Source: Irineochytrium annulatum
Lineage: Eukaryota > Chytridiomycota > Chytridiomycetes > Chytridiales > Chytridiaceae
DNA: 21,731 nucleotides
NCBI GenBank assembly: GCA_027600665.1
Contig: JADGJL010000422.1
Span: forward strand, 1-21,731
Direction of reading: 5' to 3'
Position numbers and translations under genes: made by a program. The notes beneath the pieces are model-generated. The model saw only the letters and a list, made by a program, of their open reading frames with translations. It made no database searches and was not told the origin of the DNA. This document shows, one piece after another, positions 1-10,100 of this stretch. The first letter of the stretch is position 1. Every line of letters begins with the position of its first letter.

Positions 1-48
1 CCGCTTCATTAGTCATTCGGCCGCAGTTCTGGACGTTGATTACTGGCA

Positions 49-405
49 TTACATGCGAGTTGGGCTTAGGAGTTTAACTGTTTTTGTACCAAGTGGATCG
101 GCGAACCTCGTTATAAACTTAATGAGGCAAGAGATCGGACCTGGGGATCGGCAAGACGCGATCCCAGGGGACGTGCGGACGAGCTGGTTGGGTTTAGTTG
201 TGGGGGTCGCACCCAGGATAGGACAACTTTGATGCCACTCGCAGCGCCACAAGCGTCGCTGTAAGTCAGCAACCTTCGCTTCCACGAAGTGCCTTGCATG
301 GATTGCTGCTTCCTCTTGGCGTCCTAGGTGTTCACTGGACGCTCGGGCTTCTTCGCTTGAGCCCGTAGAAACAACGCCGACGACTATCGGCGCGCCGCCG
401 CTCAT
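49..405 (-). CDS. Hypothetical protein, weak ORF
   Basis: An uninterrupted reading frame of 118 codons starts at the ATG on the minus strand at 403-405 and stops at 49-51. The N-terminal half (starting MSGGAPIVVGVVSTG, then a Glu/Ala/Arg-rich helical stretch) looks protein-like. The C-terminal half is rich in Pro, Ser and Thr and looks less so. I recognise no domain, signal peptide or membrane segment. It would be divergent from the GRAM gene, sharing a spacer of about 220 bp. The same frame stays open further upstream into antisense of the GRAM gene, so part of its openness may come from GC-rich composition. It could be a real small gene, the last exon of something else, or chance. Confidence 0.25.
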   Translation of the reverse strand: MSGGAPIVVGVVSTGSSEEARASSEHLGRQEEAAIHARHFVEAKVADLQRRLWRCEWHQSCPILGATPTTKPNQLVRTSPGIASCRSPGPISCLIKFITRFADPLGTKTVKLLSPTRM

Positions 406-627
406 TTTACTCCACGTTGCTCGTCGTATGGGAAGTCTGGCGCGGCCCTTTCTTAGTTCCGGCACACGAAGATGGGCCGCCTCTGAATAACTATCTGCCC
501 CGTCGGCATAAATCTGTCCAGTGTTGTTAGTGGTACATCCACCAAATTGACCGCGTAACGTCACAGCATCCGATCCGCGCCTTGGCCTACCCCGTCTTCG
601 GCGACTCCAGCCACCAACCCGACCAAC
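406..627. promoter_or_regulatory. Upstream region of the GRAM gene
   Basis: This 222-bp stretch lies before the GRAM-protein start codon, and between divergent genes if the minus-strand ORF at 49-405 is real. No TATA box or convincing factor site was recognised. The ATG at 628 has A at -3, a reasonable eukaryotic start context. Calling it a promoter rests on position only. Confidence 0.3.
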
Positions 628-2754
628 ATGAACGCCCGGCGCAGCGTGTCGAACCCGGGCGGCAGCAAGCCTCCGCACGCTCCTCTTGGATATACCCTTC
701 ATTCGACCGAGGAGGACTCTCGGCTTGATCCCAGCAGCAGCATGCCGACGTCCTCATCATCACCACAGACCAGACTCGCAAGCGTCTCCTCGTCGTCGTC
801 GGGCTCGATCTCCTCGCTGGGCCCGCCGGCATCACCGGCTGGCAGCAGTGCGGGAAAGCGGTTAAGCAACCTGTTCGCGCTATCCAACTCGGCCGTCGCC
901 AGTGCTCAGGCCCAATCCGCCAAGCTGCGGTCGTCCCCTGGCTCTGCTGCCAACGGCCCTGTGAATGCGAATGCAACCCTGGGATCACAACTAAACCTAC
1001 ACCGGGCAAACTCGCTGAAAGTGCACCAGGCAAGCCATACCGACGACGAGGTTGACTTCCGCACCGGGCCACCGGCGTCCCGAGGGATCAAGCTGCGCAG
1101 GTCGCGCTCTACCACGGGATTGTTTTCAAAGGCCCAGGCGGATGCCGCCACAGCTGCAGCCGCGTCCTTGGCTGCCAACAACCCGTCGTTGTCCTCCGCA
1201 ACCCTGGTTGGCGATGAATCCCCAACCACCTCCCGTGCATCTGCGGCGGACAACAGCCGGTCGGCTTTCTTCGACACGGCGCCCGACTCGGCTCCTCCAA
1301 GCGCCGTCACCCAGCCACCTCACCTTACCGTGACACTGACGCGCTCCTCGTCCTTCTCCGGCGTGGGCAACGGCAGCAGCTCACCTGGCGGCAACAACGG
1401 CTCGCCCGATCGGTTCTCGCTCGACCGCCGCTCGTCCCCGTCCGGCCGCTCGCGATCCCGGTCCCGGGCGCGCGGGTCACCCGGCGATGCCACTGACGGC
1501 CCTCAGACGAAGACTTTGGACGCTGTCAGCCGCGCGAGGAGCAGAGATCCGCCACCTTCCGCCGCGCGCGTGAGCTCGCTTTCGCTTGAACCCCTCTCTG
1601 CCGCGGACTTTACCGAGACGGATGAGGCGGACGACGGGAACGAGTCGGAGTGCGGGGAGGAGACGGAGGGCGGGGGGACGGATGGCAATGCGGCCGTCGG
1701 GAGGCACCCGGTGTTTGAGCGGGCCATGAGGAGGATTTGGCCCGACATGCCGAGGGAGGAGAGGCTGAGGCACGTGTACATGTGCGCGACGCCCATCAAG
1801 GTGTTGAGACAGGGGCATATGTTCTTGACACAGGGTTACATATGCTTTTATGCAAACATTTTCGGTTTCCAGACCTCTGTAAGTTTGCGTTGGAATTTTC
1901 ATCTAGCATCTTGCCGGAAAAAACGCTGATTTTTTTGGCTTTCTATACAGCACCTGATCCCCCTGTCCACTATCGACTCTATTCAGCCCGCCAAGACGGC
2001 GGGCATTATACCTAACGCTATCACGATCATCACCTCGGACGGCTCCGAGTATTTCTATACATCCTTTGTCTCCCGAGACCGCGTCCTCCGCTCCCTTCGC
2101 AACCTCCTTGCGGCCGCCTCTGGCACCCCGGCAACACTCATCGGATCCGCGTCCTCATCTTCCTCCACGCTCCTGCCGACCATACCGCTAGGAGACGATG
2201 ATCTCGACGACGACCTCGAGCCCTCCACAAACCGCCGTGCCCCGCGTCGCGCACCACGGTCGGACGTCGACGACGATGATCAGCCACCACTCCTTACGAA
2301 ACACCTCCCACCCACAACGTCGTCGGGCCTCTCGAAGCGGCCCTCCCGCGCGGGCCCGCGCGGCGGCGGCTCGTCCTCACTCCTCCGACACCCGTCCGGT
2401 AGCTCGCGATCGGGAGGGACGACGTCGACATCCGCGGCGGCGGCGGCGGCGTTGCGGTTTTGGGGCCTAGATGAGAGGGATTTGCCCGCGGCGCTGACGA
2501 TGCTGGCGCTTGTGGGCGTGCTGTGCGCGTGCCTGTGTTTGGCGGTCGGGAACTCGGTCGTCCTGTGGAGGGTGCGGAGCGTCGTGGTGGCGCTGGAGGA
2601 GGTGGCGGTCGGCGTTGCGGCCAGGGGTGCGGCGGGTGTAGGAGCTGGGGCCGGCGCTGGAGCGGTCGCGAGCGTTGCTGGGGTAGGGGTAGACAAGGTG
2701 GTGGCGGCTGCGGCGAAAGTATCAGAGGTCTTGGTTGCTGCGGTCGGTGTTTGA
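628..2754 (+). CDS. GRAM-domain protein with C-terminal membrane anchor
   Basis: Two exons, 628-1878 and 1951-2754, join in phase 0 across a 72-nt intron (GTAAGT...ATACAG) to give 684 residues. Residues 1 to about 355 are low-complexity Ser/Ala/Pro/Arg sequence, probably disordered. Residues about 362-480 form a GRAM domain: FERAMRRIWPDMPREERL, then GYICFYANIFGFQTS, then IIPNAITIITSDGSEYFYTS. This is the pattern of the Lam/GRAMD1 family, where GRAM binds phosphoinositide or anionic lipid at ER contact sites. Acidic and basic low-complexity sequence follows, then a hydrophobic helix at about 594-622 (LPAALTMLALVGVLCACLCL), then an Ala/Gly/Val-rich tail. I see no VASt/StART-like sterol domain, so it is not a canonical Lam sterol transporter. 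The membrane (ER or other) is inferred. The GRAM call is firm, the cellular role is not. Confidence 0.85.
1879..1950 (+). other. Intron in GRAM gene
   Basis: A 72-nt GT-AG intron lies inside the GRAM domain. Its donor is GTAAGT and its acceptor TATACAG. Removing it joins the domain halves FGFQTS and HLIPLSTI in frame; reading through meets a stop at 1927-1929. Confidence 0.85.
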
Positions 2755-2880
2755 GGTGCAGAGTGGGGCGCCTCGTCTTTTGTTATTACTTCTCAGCTGG
2801 TTCTACTACTGCGGTGGGTGTTGAGGTGCAGTGGGCGGTCCTCGTCTCTTGGTATTACTTCTCAGCTGGTTTTATCAATG
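2740..2880. repeat. Imperfect tandem duplication, two units of about 70 bp
   Basis: Two adjacent imperfect copies are visible. TTGAGGTGCAG occurs at 2751 and 2821, and TATTACTTCTCAGCTGGTT occurs at 2784 and 2853. The offsets of 69-70 bp show small indels. The first unit includes the last codons and stop of the GRAM gene; the second lies in the presumed 3' UTR and has lost one T next to the stop-equivalent position. Confidence 0.8.
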
Positions 2881-3244
2881 CTGGGCGTTTTTCTTTTTGT
2901 TACACTGGAGCGTTATAAAATGGAGATGAGGACTTCCTTTGTGGCCCGTCTATTTTTGTTTACACGTTATCCTGTTTCCTTTTTGATATTTTTGCCCTCT
3001 CCTAGTGAATGTTTGCCGATCAGATACTCGCGGGCCTCATCATTAGAAATGCCACGGCCTCAATCTTTACTCTCTTTACCCTTTTTCTCCTTCTGTTTGG
3101 TTCGCGGTGCTGGCCGCTAAGTAGCCTTTCGAGAGCAATGTAAAGCTCGTATTGTAAAGAAGACAATTATTAAGCTTTTCGCAATATCGGTGGTCCGCCA
3201 GTTTCAGTAAACTTGGTGTCAGTGCGAGTTGTCAACATCATTAA
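2881..3244. other. Intergenic region, GRAM 3' flank and Cwf18 5' flank
   Basis: No coding frame with protein-like character was found. The sequence is AT-richer than its neighbours and pyrimidine-rich around 2885-3100. It must hold the GRAM transcript end and the Cwf18 promoter. I could not identify a clear polyadenylation signal or TATA element. Confidence 0.5.
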
Positions 3245-3968
3245 ATGGATGTTGCGGCAGAGCGGAAGGAGCGGCTAAGGCAAATCAAAGCCAACTTGGA
3301 GGCGGCCGCCAACGGAGAGGATGACGACGAACCGCTGCAGGTGTGTAATTTCTTTTCGGCTTTAAAGGTCGGAAAAGCGACAAACAGGGCCCTTTTTTTT
3401 TTCTTTTTTTTGTTGCTTTTTCTTACCACGTTGCGTTCTTTTATGCTGTTTGTTAAGAAACAAAGGAACAAATGCCGCGACAACGGCTAATAAATACGTT
3501 TCTAGATTTCGTTCAGAGGCGAACCCGCTGCCGCAGTCGCGACGACGAGTCTCAAACGAGATAAGCCCGAAGAAGACGAGACATTAGAAAGCAGGGTGAG
3601 TTTTTATCTCTTGCATGTCTTCTCCGACTTACGTTGTCCGCTCTTCTCTAGGCGAAGCGCATCCAAACCGAAGCCGTCCCCTACGAATCCGTCGCGTCTC
3701 AGCCCTTAGATCTGAACGACCTCGCGCCAAAGAAGCCCGGGTTCGACCTCGCGCGGGACCTTGAGAAGAGAATGGAGCGATTGGACAAGGAGACGAACTA
3801 CTGCATAGCGGAGATGATTAGGAAGCGGTTGAAGGCGGAGCGGGTTGGTGTTTTGTTCGTTTAGCCTTTTGGAGACTTCAATAGATTTGTGCGGCCACTT
3901 ACGCGGAACTTCAGGATATATCCGATGTGGAAGCGATGCGGCCACCGGATTCGGATGAGGACGATTGA
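3245..3968 (+). CDS. cwf18: CCDC12/Cwf18 family spliceosome-associated protein
   Basis: Four exons (3245-3340, 3506-3595, 3652-3843, 3915-3968), all joined in phase 0, give 143 residues. Introns are 165, 56 and 71 nt. The order of motifs matches CCDC12/Cwf18: an N-terminal basic helix RKERLRQIKANLEA, the short block ISFRGEP at the start of exon 2, the hallmark LDLNDLAPKKPGFDLARDLE at about 81-100, then the helix ending CIAEMIRKRLKAE. The acidic tail ends DSDEDD. Members are components of the Prp19/NTC-associated activated spliceosome; this is family knowledge. If intron 3 is retained, the protein ends six residues later (VGVLFV, then stop) and keeps the whole conserved core. The gene is convergent with TRA1, with 221 bp between stop codons. 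Confidence 0.9.
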
Positions 3969-4189
3969 TTGATGCACGACAACCCATCCATCGTAATCTT
4001 ACAGCAACAATGTATTACTATTAGTTTTGATTTTGCGCGGGTGATATGCAAAGGGGTGAGGATTTTGCCTCATTCTAAGTATGGTACAGAGCAGGTCAGC
4101 AGAAGATAATAATATACGCACAAATATTTAACAGCGTCCAAAATGACGCGTAAGCAAGAAAATGACTTAAATGACAAAAATTGTCCAAA
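3969..4189. other. Convergent intergenic spacer
   Basis: This 221-bp AT-rich spacer lies between the stop codons of cwf18 (plus) and TRA1 (minus), so it must hold both transcript ends. No gene-like frame and no strong hairpin were noticed. Confidence 0.5.
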
Positions 4190-7100
4190 CTAAAGCATAG
4201 CCAAAAAAGTGGGATCCATTTGCGCCAGTTTCAAGGGGTTGCCCGCTTGGCTAATTAAGTCGAGGATCGTTTGATTTGCAGGGCACGACGAGTTTTCGTT
4301 TGCCTTAAATAACATGAGTTCGAAACGGAAAACCGACAAGTTACCTTTTCTGTCTCCATCTTGCATGATAACGCCTGAACGCGCTTCAATACAAGATCCA
4401 CATTCTGGCCAACCAAATCCCTGAGCTGATTATCAGGGAGAGGCGGCTTTCGGGCGATGGTTTGCCACGTGATTAGTTCGTCTTTGATGAATATGCTCAG
4501 GTAATCGTCAAGCTCGTACTTTGATCAAGGTTAGATGCCGAGAATACCTGACGGAAGACAAACACGGCAAATTACCTCGGGATCAACCAAAGACCGAGCC
4601 ACAGCCATTATCGAGCTCGAAAATACACCCTCAATTCCCATCGGGGTCATGAAGTTTTGGATATTTGGAGTCAATCGGAACGGGACCGATTCGGTGTTTG
4701 CGAACAAGAAGTTGTTGTTTGACAGTGCTGCACACGATTTAAAAGACGAAACACTTGCATGATAATACTTCGCAGACTTACTTGGTAACAACTCGACGGC
4801 AAAGATCTTCCCTGTTTTTGTCGAGAGAAGGAACTTATGTGGGTGCCGTTGACCGATGCTCAGGACGTACGTCATGAACGTAATCATAGCCATGTGCGAT
4901 GTGAATTGCTTTCGCATTAACCAAAGATCCGTGTATGATTGCATTTTCTTCAACATGAACTGGGGGTTTGAATGTTAGTTTATTTGCATACACTCTCCAG
5001 TGATTGACCGTACCAGCGAGAGCACCGTTTCTGGGATCATCCGTTTGGAAATCTCCTCCATGATTTCTGTCTTCAGATTCAAGATCTCCACTTTCTAGCA
5101 AGAACTTAGCAGGCATCAAAAGTTTAATCCGTTTACCCCTCTCTTAGTAATATCCTCGGCCGCATAGAACTCCCGCATGCGGTCAATGTAAAACAGCATC
5201 GGCGCGTCTTTGTGTAGTCCAGACGCTGCACAGTGCTCATGATAAATTTCCTCAAGAGTCACGTATGAAGGATCGTCCTGAACCAAGCGAATAAGAGGCG
5301 CTAGCGGTATAATCGCCGGGAGATGGAATGCTAGATTTCTTCGTCTGCTTTCCTTTTTTCTCTCCAAAACGCTGATACGAACATTAAGAGCAAGCGAGTA
5401 TATGGATTGAACGAACCTATTCAAAATGCGAAACAATTGTACAACTCTCTCCTCCCGTCGACTGTGCCTGGCGGCCGGATGCTGGACATTGAATGGATGC
5501 AAGGAGCCGTCGTGGCCTCGGATAGTCAAACGCCTAAAGCAGTTCCCGTGACCACGGCCAACTTCGACCTCCGGCTGGAATCGATCAATGCGAATAAAAT
5601 CCTTGCCGTTATCTTTGAGCTAACCGCAATCAGAAAGGGAGTGGTTATAGGAACAGCAAGTACCAGGAGATACTGCCCGGGAACCTCAATATCGTCGAAC
5701 TTTTGGTATTCGAATTCGACCAAGTAGTGACTGAAATGCTCCAAATGCTGCCGTTTTGGTCGACTGTCCAAGAGGATCTCCAACTTATCCCTCCAATCGC
5801 GGAACCTGGCAATTAGCTGAATAAGGTTGGGCTTGCTTTTTATAAAGTCCTCCTCAAACGCCGCCTTATACTATATTACTGTTACTAATGCGTTAAAAGG
5901 ACCAGACAAACACCTTTAGATGATTCGGATTCATAGAGTCAGCAAAGCGGGCCAGATTTACTTCCGTTGCTTGACACAACTGACCGCTATCAGCGGGATC
6001 CCTAGCCAGTTGCTAATAAAAAAACCGAAGTTAGCAAAAGCGAAATCTTTACTGCAATATTGCCTGAACTCCATCATTTAAAAGCGCCACTATCAAACGG
6101 TAAATGTCCTCGTCTGTCGTCGGCTTCAAACGCTGCGCCATCTGGTCCACCATAGTTTCCATAGATAGCGCAAGGAGCGGAAATGCAGTCTTCAACAGAG
6201 CCATTACTTCCTCAACGTACTCCCATGGTTGGCGGCGAACGACCTGCGGCGTTGTGGCTGGAACCGCGGCAGGGCTCGTGCTAGCAGTGGGATTCGCCGT
6301 TGGCGTCGTCTCCATAGGGCCGGGCGTGTCTGGATTCATTGATGGAGGAGTGTCAGACGGCCTTGCGGTTGTAGCTACCGCATTTTTCTTTATCATTGTA
6401 TAATCTTCCTTAGCTGTTCGCAGCTGGAAATGCAACGCCTGTATGTCTACTCGTAAGCTACCGCTTTCGCATAAAATTATAAGCCAGCAAATACCTGAGG
6501 ATACGACTTGGCTAGCTTCATTAAAACCGTTCGCGCATATCTAGCCTCTTTGTTCGCCAACGCCGTCAACAACTGAGGGATGAAGGTGATCCAGTACCAC
6601 AAAGGCACTTCCCCTTTGAAGTTGTCGTACGATTTAGAAAGGCTTTGCTGCGGATCATCCAAGCTTAAAAGCCATAGAATCCGAGCCAAATATTTGCGGG
6701 AGCGAGCGTTGTTGTACAATCCGGCTGCTTGTAAATAGCAAGTGACAGCGTGCACCCCGTACTCAATATCCTTCGGTTGTTCCTTAAACATACGGTCATT
6801 GTACTGTCCCCAAGCTGCCCACGCCTTTGGAAGTTTCATTTCAATCTGAATCGCGGAAGAGAAGGCTTCCATTGCGTCCTTATGAAGGTTGAGCTTAGAC
6901 AAGAAGACGCCTTTCAGGGTAAAAAACTCGGCGCGTTGCGGATGCGAAAAAAATTGCAGGTTCGTGTTATTTATCACATCTAACCCCAGCGAGTACTCTG
7001 ACGGCGTCTGGAAGTGACATTTTGCTTGCTCCCGCAGCTTATAGAACGCCTCGGGTATTTCGATATTAGGTAATGTGTAAATCTTGCTGAGAGAAGTATG

Positions 7101-10100
7101 GCAAACTTCTTTTAGCTGATGTTTACGTGCGACGTGAGAGAACCGGTTTATAATCCAAGCGGTCTCGTGATAACCGCGGTACGCGTACGAGCTTGTAGGA
7201 TTATTATTCCCTTGAGGTTGCGACAGAAGAGGGATGAGCGGCAAGTACGCCTTATTGATCGTAGTGAACACGTGCTGCCTCCATGCAACCAAGTCACTCC
7301 AAATATTGATGTCGTCCCACATGTTAGGAAGTCTCTCACGCCATGTCAGCAAAATGCCCTTCAACTCCTGCGACTTCGTATCTATATTCGTAACCTGGGT
7401 GCCCGAGAGGTTATCTTGCATCTGGGCGGCTTCTCCCAGCTCTACAAACTGTTGGAACGTGTGCAGAAGAGGTATGTGTGCACTTGATACTTGAACCGGC
7501 AACGCGTACCAGTTCTTCAACGCCATCTGGATCCCCGCGTCACAGATATTACGAAACTGATTCTTTTCGTCCTGTCCACCAGAGTTCTGAATATTCTGAA
7601 GAGCTAAAAAGGCCTCGAACACCTATTTGGGTTATTTAAAAGTTGAATTTCCTAATTACCTTCTTCCTCGACCCAAAACCTTCCGGAAGCATCTCAACTG
7701 TTTTTTGAAGAAAATCCCGCTCCGTCATCCAGTCGGATAGCCTCCATGCACATTCAAGCAAAAGCTCCGAGTTTCCTTCGTGTTTAGCAACATCCGTGAG
7801 GATGTCCCATTGCTGAAGGCGCTGTGCCGATGATACCCAGTGAGTTTCCCATAAATTATATTCGGATTCTGAAAAAGGAAGCAATCCGCTTCGAGCCTTG
7901 TTTTGGGCATTTTCATAGTGGATCTGCGCCTGAGCCCACATGCCGTTTTGTTCAAAGGATACGGCCGCGTTGGTTTCGGCGAAGAGACACCTCCTCTTCA
8001 CGAGACCGAAGAAGTAGTCATCTTCAGCTACAGCCTCGAGAAGCTCGCCAAGTGCATCCAACGTGCTCTCCCGGATCTTCTCGTCCTCCTTCGTCACGTT
8101 TTGCCCACCAAAAATCCGGTGCTCATTAGCCATATTCTGAAGGAGTTCCAGTGCCGTGTACCACGCATTGAAAGATCTTCCCAGATATTTAACTAACTGC
8201 GGTGGCAACACGATATAGGGGATACATTTGCAGATTCCCTCCAAGAGCGTCTGAATAACATTTGGACGCAGCGACATCTGAACTGAATGAAATTCTTTTG
8301 CCAGCAGTGGTACCAACATCTTCGAAAGAATTTGCCGTTCTGTTGAGTGAAGAATATTCCAACACAATGGAAAGAGTTGAACCCACATAACCGAAGTCAG
8401 CTCGTTATCCGTGTAAATCATCTCGCGGAGTGGATCTAATAACTCGCTCATCTTCAACTTCTTCAAACCGGCGAGAAACTTTTTGTGGTCCGCGCGGTGC
8501 GCTTTAGAGTCCTCAATCTCCATCGCTGTATTAGACTCTTCAGCGGACCCATCGGGTTGGTGCTTCACGTCGCTGCAGAAAACACGGTAGCCGGGTGCAC
8601 AATTACCTAGCTCCTCACCAGAACTGATGCACCCTATTAGCAGATCAATGGCTTGTTTTAGCCAAAAGTAGTTTGCTAGATGTTCCCAGTTTTGGATACC
8701 AATAATGTAGTTCAACCTTGAAAAAAGGGTGTGATCAAGACTCGAATTGAAAGTCGCGCAGAAAGTCCGTCGAATCGTAGGATCGTCCGACTTCGTTCCC
8801 CACATAAATGCTCGTTCTAATCTTACGGTCAACTCCGTCCTGGCCAATGCTGGCGTATTGTAAATGGTGGCCACCAGATTGAGATATTCTTCCGCCAGCT
8901 TTTGATCTCCGAGACTCTCGAACACCATCATTTTCACCATTAAATTTGCTTTCTCCTTTATCGTCGGAAACGCTTCTGATCCTTTAATCCATGATTTAAT
9001 AATGTCAAGCATGGCTTCCAGAATCGTTATGTCTACGTTTTCGGCCGATAGTTGCAGCAGACAGTCGTTGAAAGTCTTTCGATGCTCCTTCACTTGAGGC
9101 ACATAATCTTTTAAAAGGCAAAGCATTTTGATGATGATGTTTGCAGGTGAATCTACGGGCGACGGCCCGTTCGAGTGAAGGGGGTGAGGAGATTGCAAAT
9201 ATTCTCTGGTGAGCTTTTGCAATACTTTCATTAAATCGGCTAATGTTTTCTCCTCCATGATTTCGGGCCGGAACGCGCATGCCGCAGTCACAAGAGATAC
9301 GACGGAGAAGATATTGGTCATTCCTTGTAATCCTTTGGCAATAACACCTTCCACGAGCTTCGAGAACGATGTGAGCTCCGGGCTCATTTGAGATTCTCTT
9401 GCATCAAGAGAATGTATTGCCTTGTATGTTCGATGAAAGATCAGCTGCAAAGACTTCACAACCTGAGGATTCTCGCTCTTGATCCAAACTTCAACGCATC
9501 TTTGAATATTTGCAATGTTACTTAAAATCCAACCAGACGACTTCCGCTCCAAGATGGCGCCCAGAGCATCAATACCGTTACATAGAGTTGCCGAGTTCTC
9601 ATCCGTTAACTCAACTGCGAGCGCTTTCTCGAAATTGGCGAACTTAATGTTTACGTCGGGCCACAAGTCCAGGAACGACTTCATTAGTTCAATCGCGCGC
9701 GATATCAGCGCTAAGTTTGAATTCTGATCCACGGGCACGCAAACAAATTTAATAACATATCCCATTAACATCTCTCTGAAATCAACGCTTGACAAAGAGT
9801 CGGACCCGTCGTGTCCTTGCCGAAGGTCTAGATCGCTCGAAGCCCTTTGGACATCTTCCATGGATGATACACCATCTGCTTCGGCTGCCTTCTGCCGCTC
9901 CCAAGCAAGTACTAGCTCGCCCAGCTCGATAGTTAGGGCCTTTGTTTCCGCGGTGGCTGTAGGTAGTAGACCGAGCTTAGTGACAGAGGAAACAATCTGC
10001 GGGATAAAGTGGTCCTTGCTTTTGTAAAACAGATCCGCATGCCGAATTAGGAGCTGATAAATAGTCACCAATTGCGACGAGGTGTTGCCCTCTTCCACGA

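Noticed and set aside
1477..1902. Minus-strand ORF of 141 codons opposite the GRAM gene
   Set aside because: Shadow of GC-rich coding sequence; the plus strand carries the GRAM domain and a proper intron.
2280..2696. Minus-strand Ala/Thr/Pro-rich ORF
   Set aside because: Antisense to GRAM exon 2; its composition comes from the GCG/GGC repeats.
3392..3412. Poly-T tract as a mobile-element tail
   Set aside because: It lies inside cwf18 intron 1 with no target-site duplication or element body; it is probably a pyrimidine tract or simple repeat.
4834..4854. Active kinase site in TRA1
   Set aside because: The catalytic Asp and Asn are replaced and DFG reads ELLP.
5407..5727. Plus-strand ORF of 106 codons
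   Set aside because: Antisense to conserved TRA1 exons 15-16.
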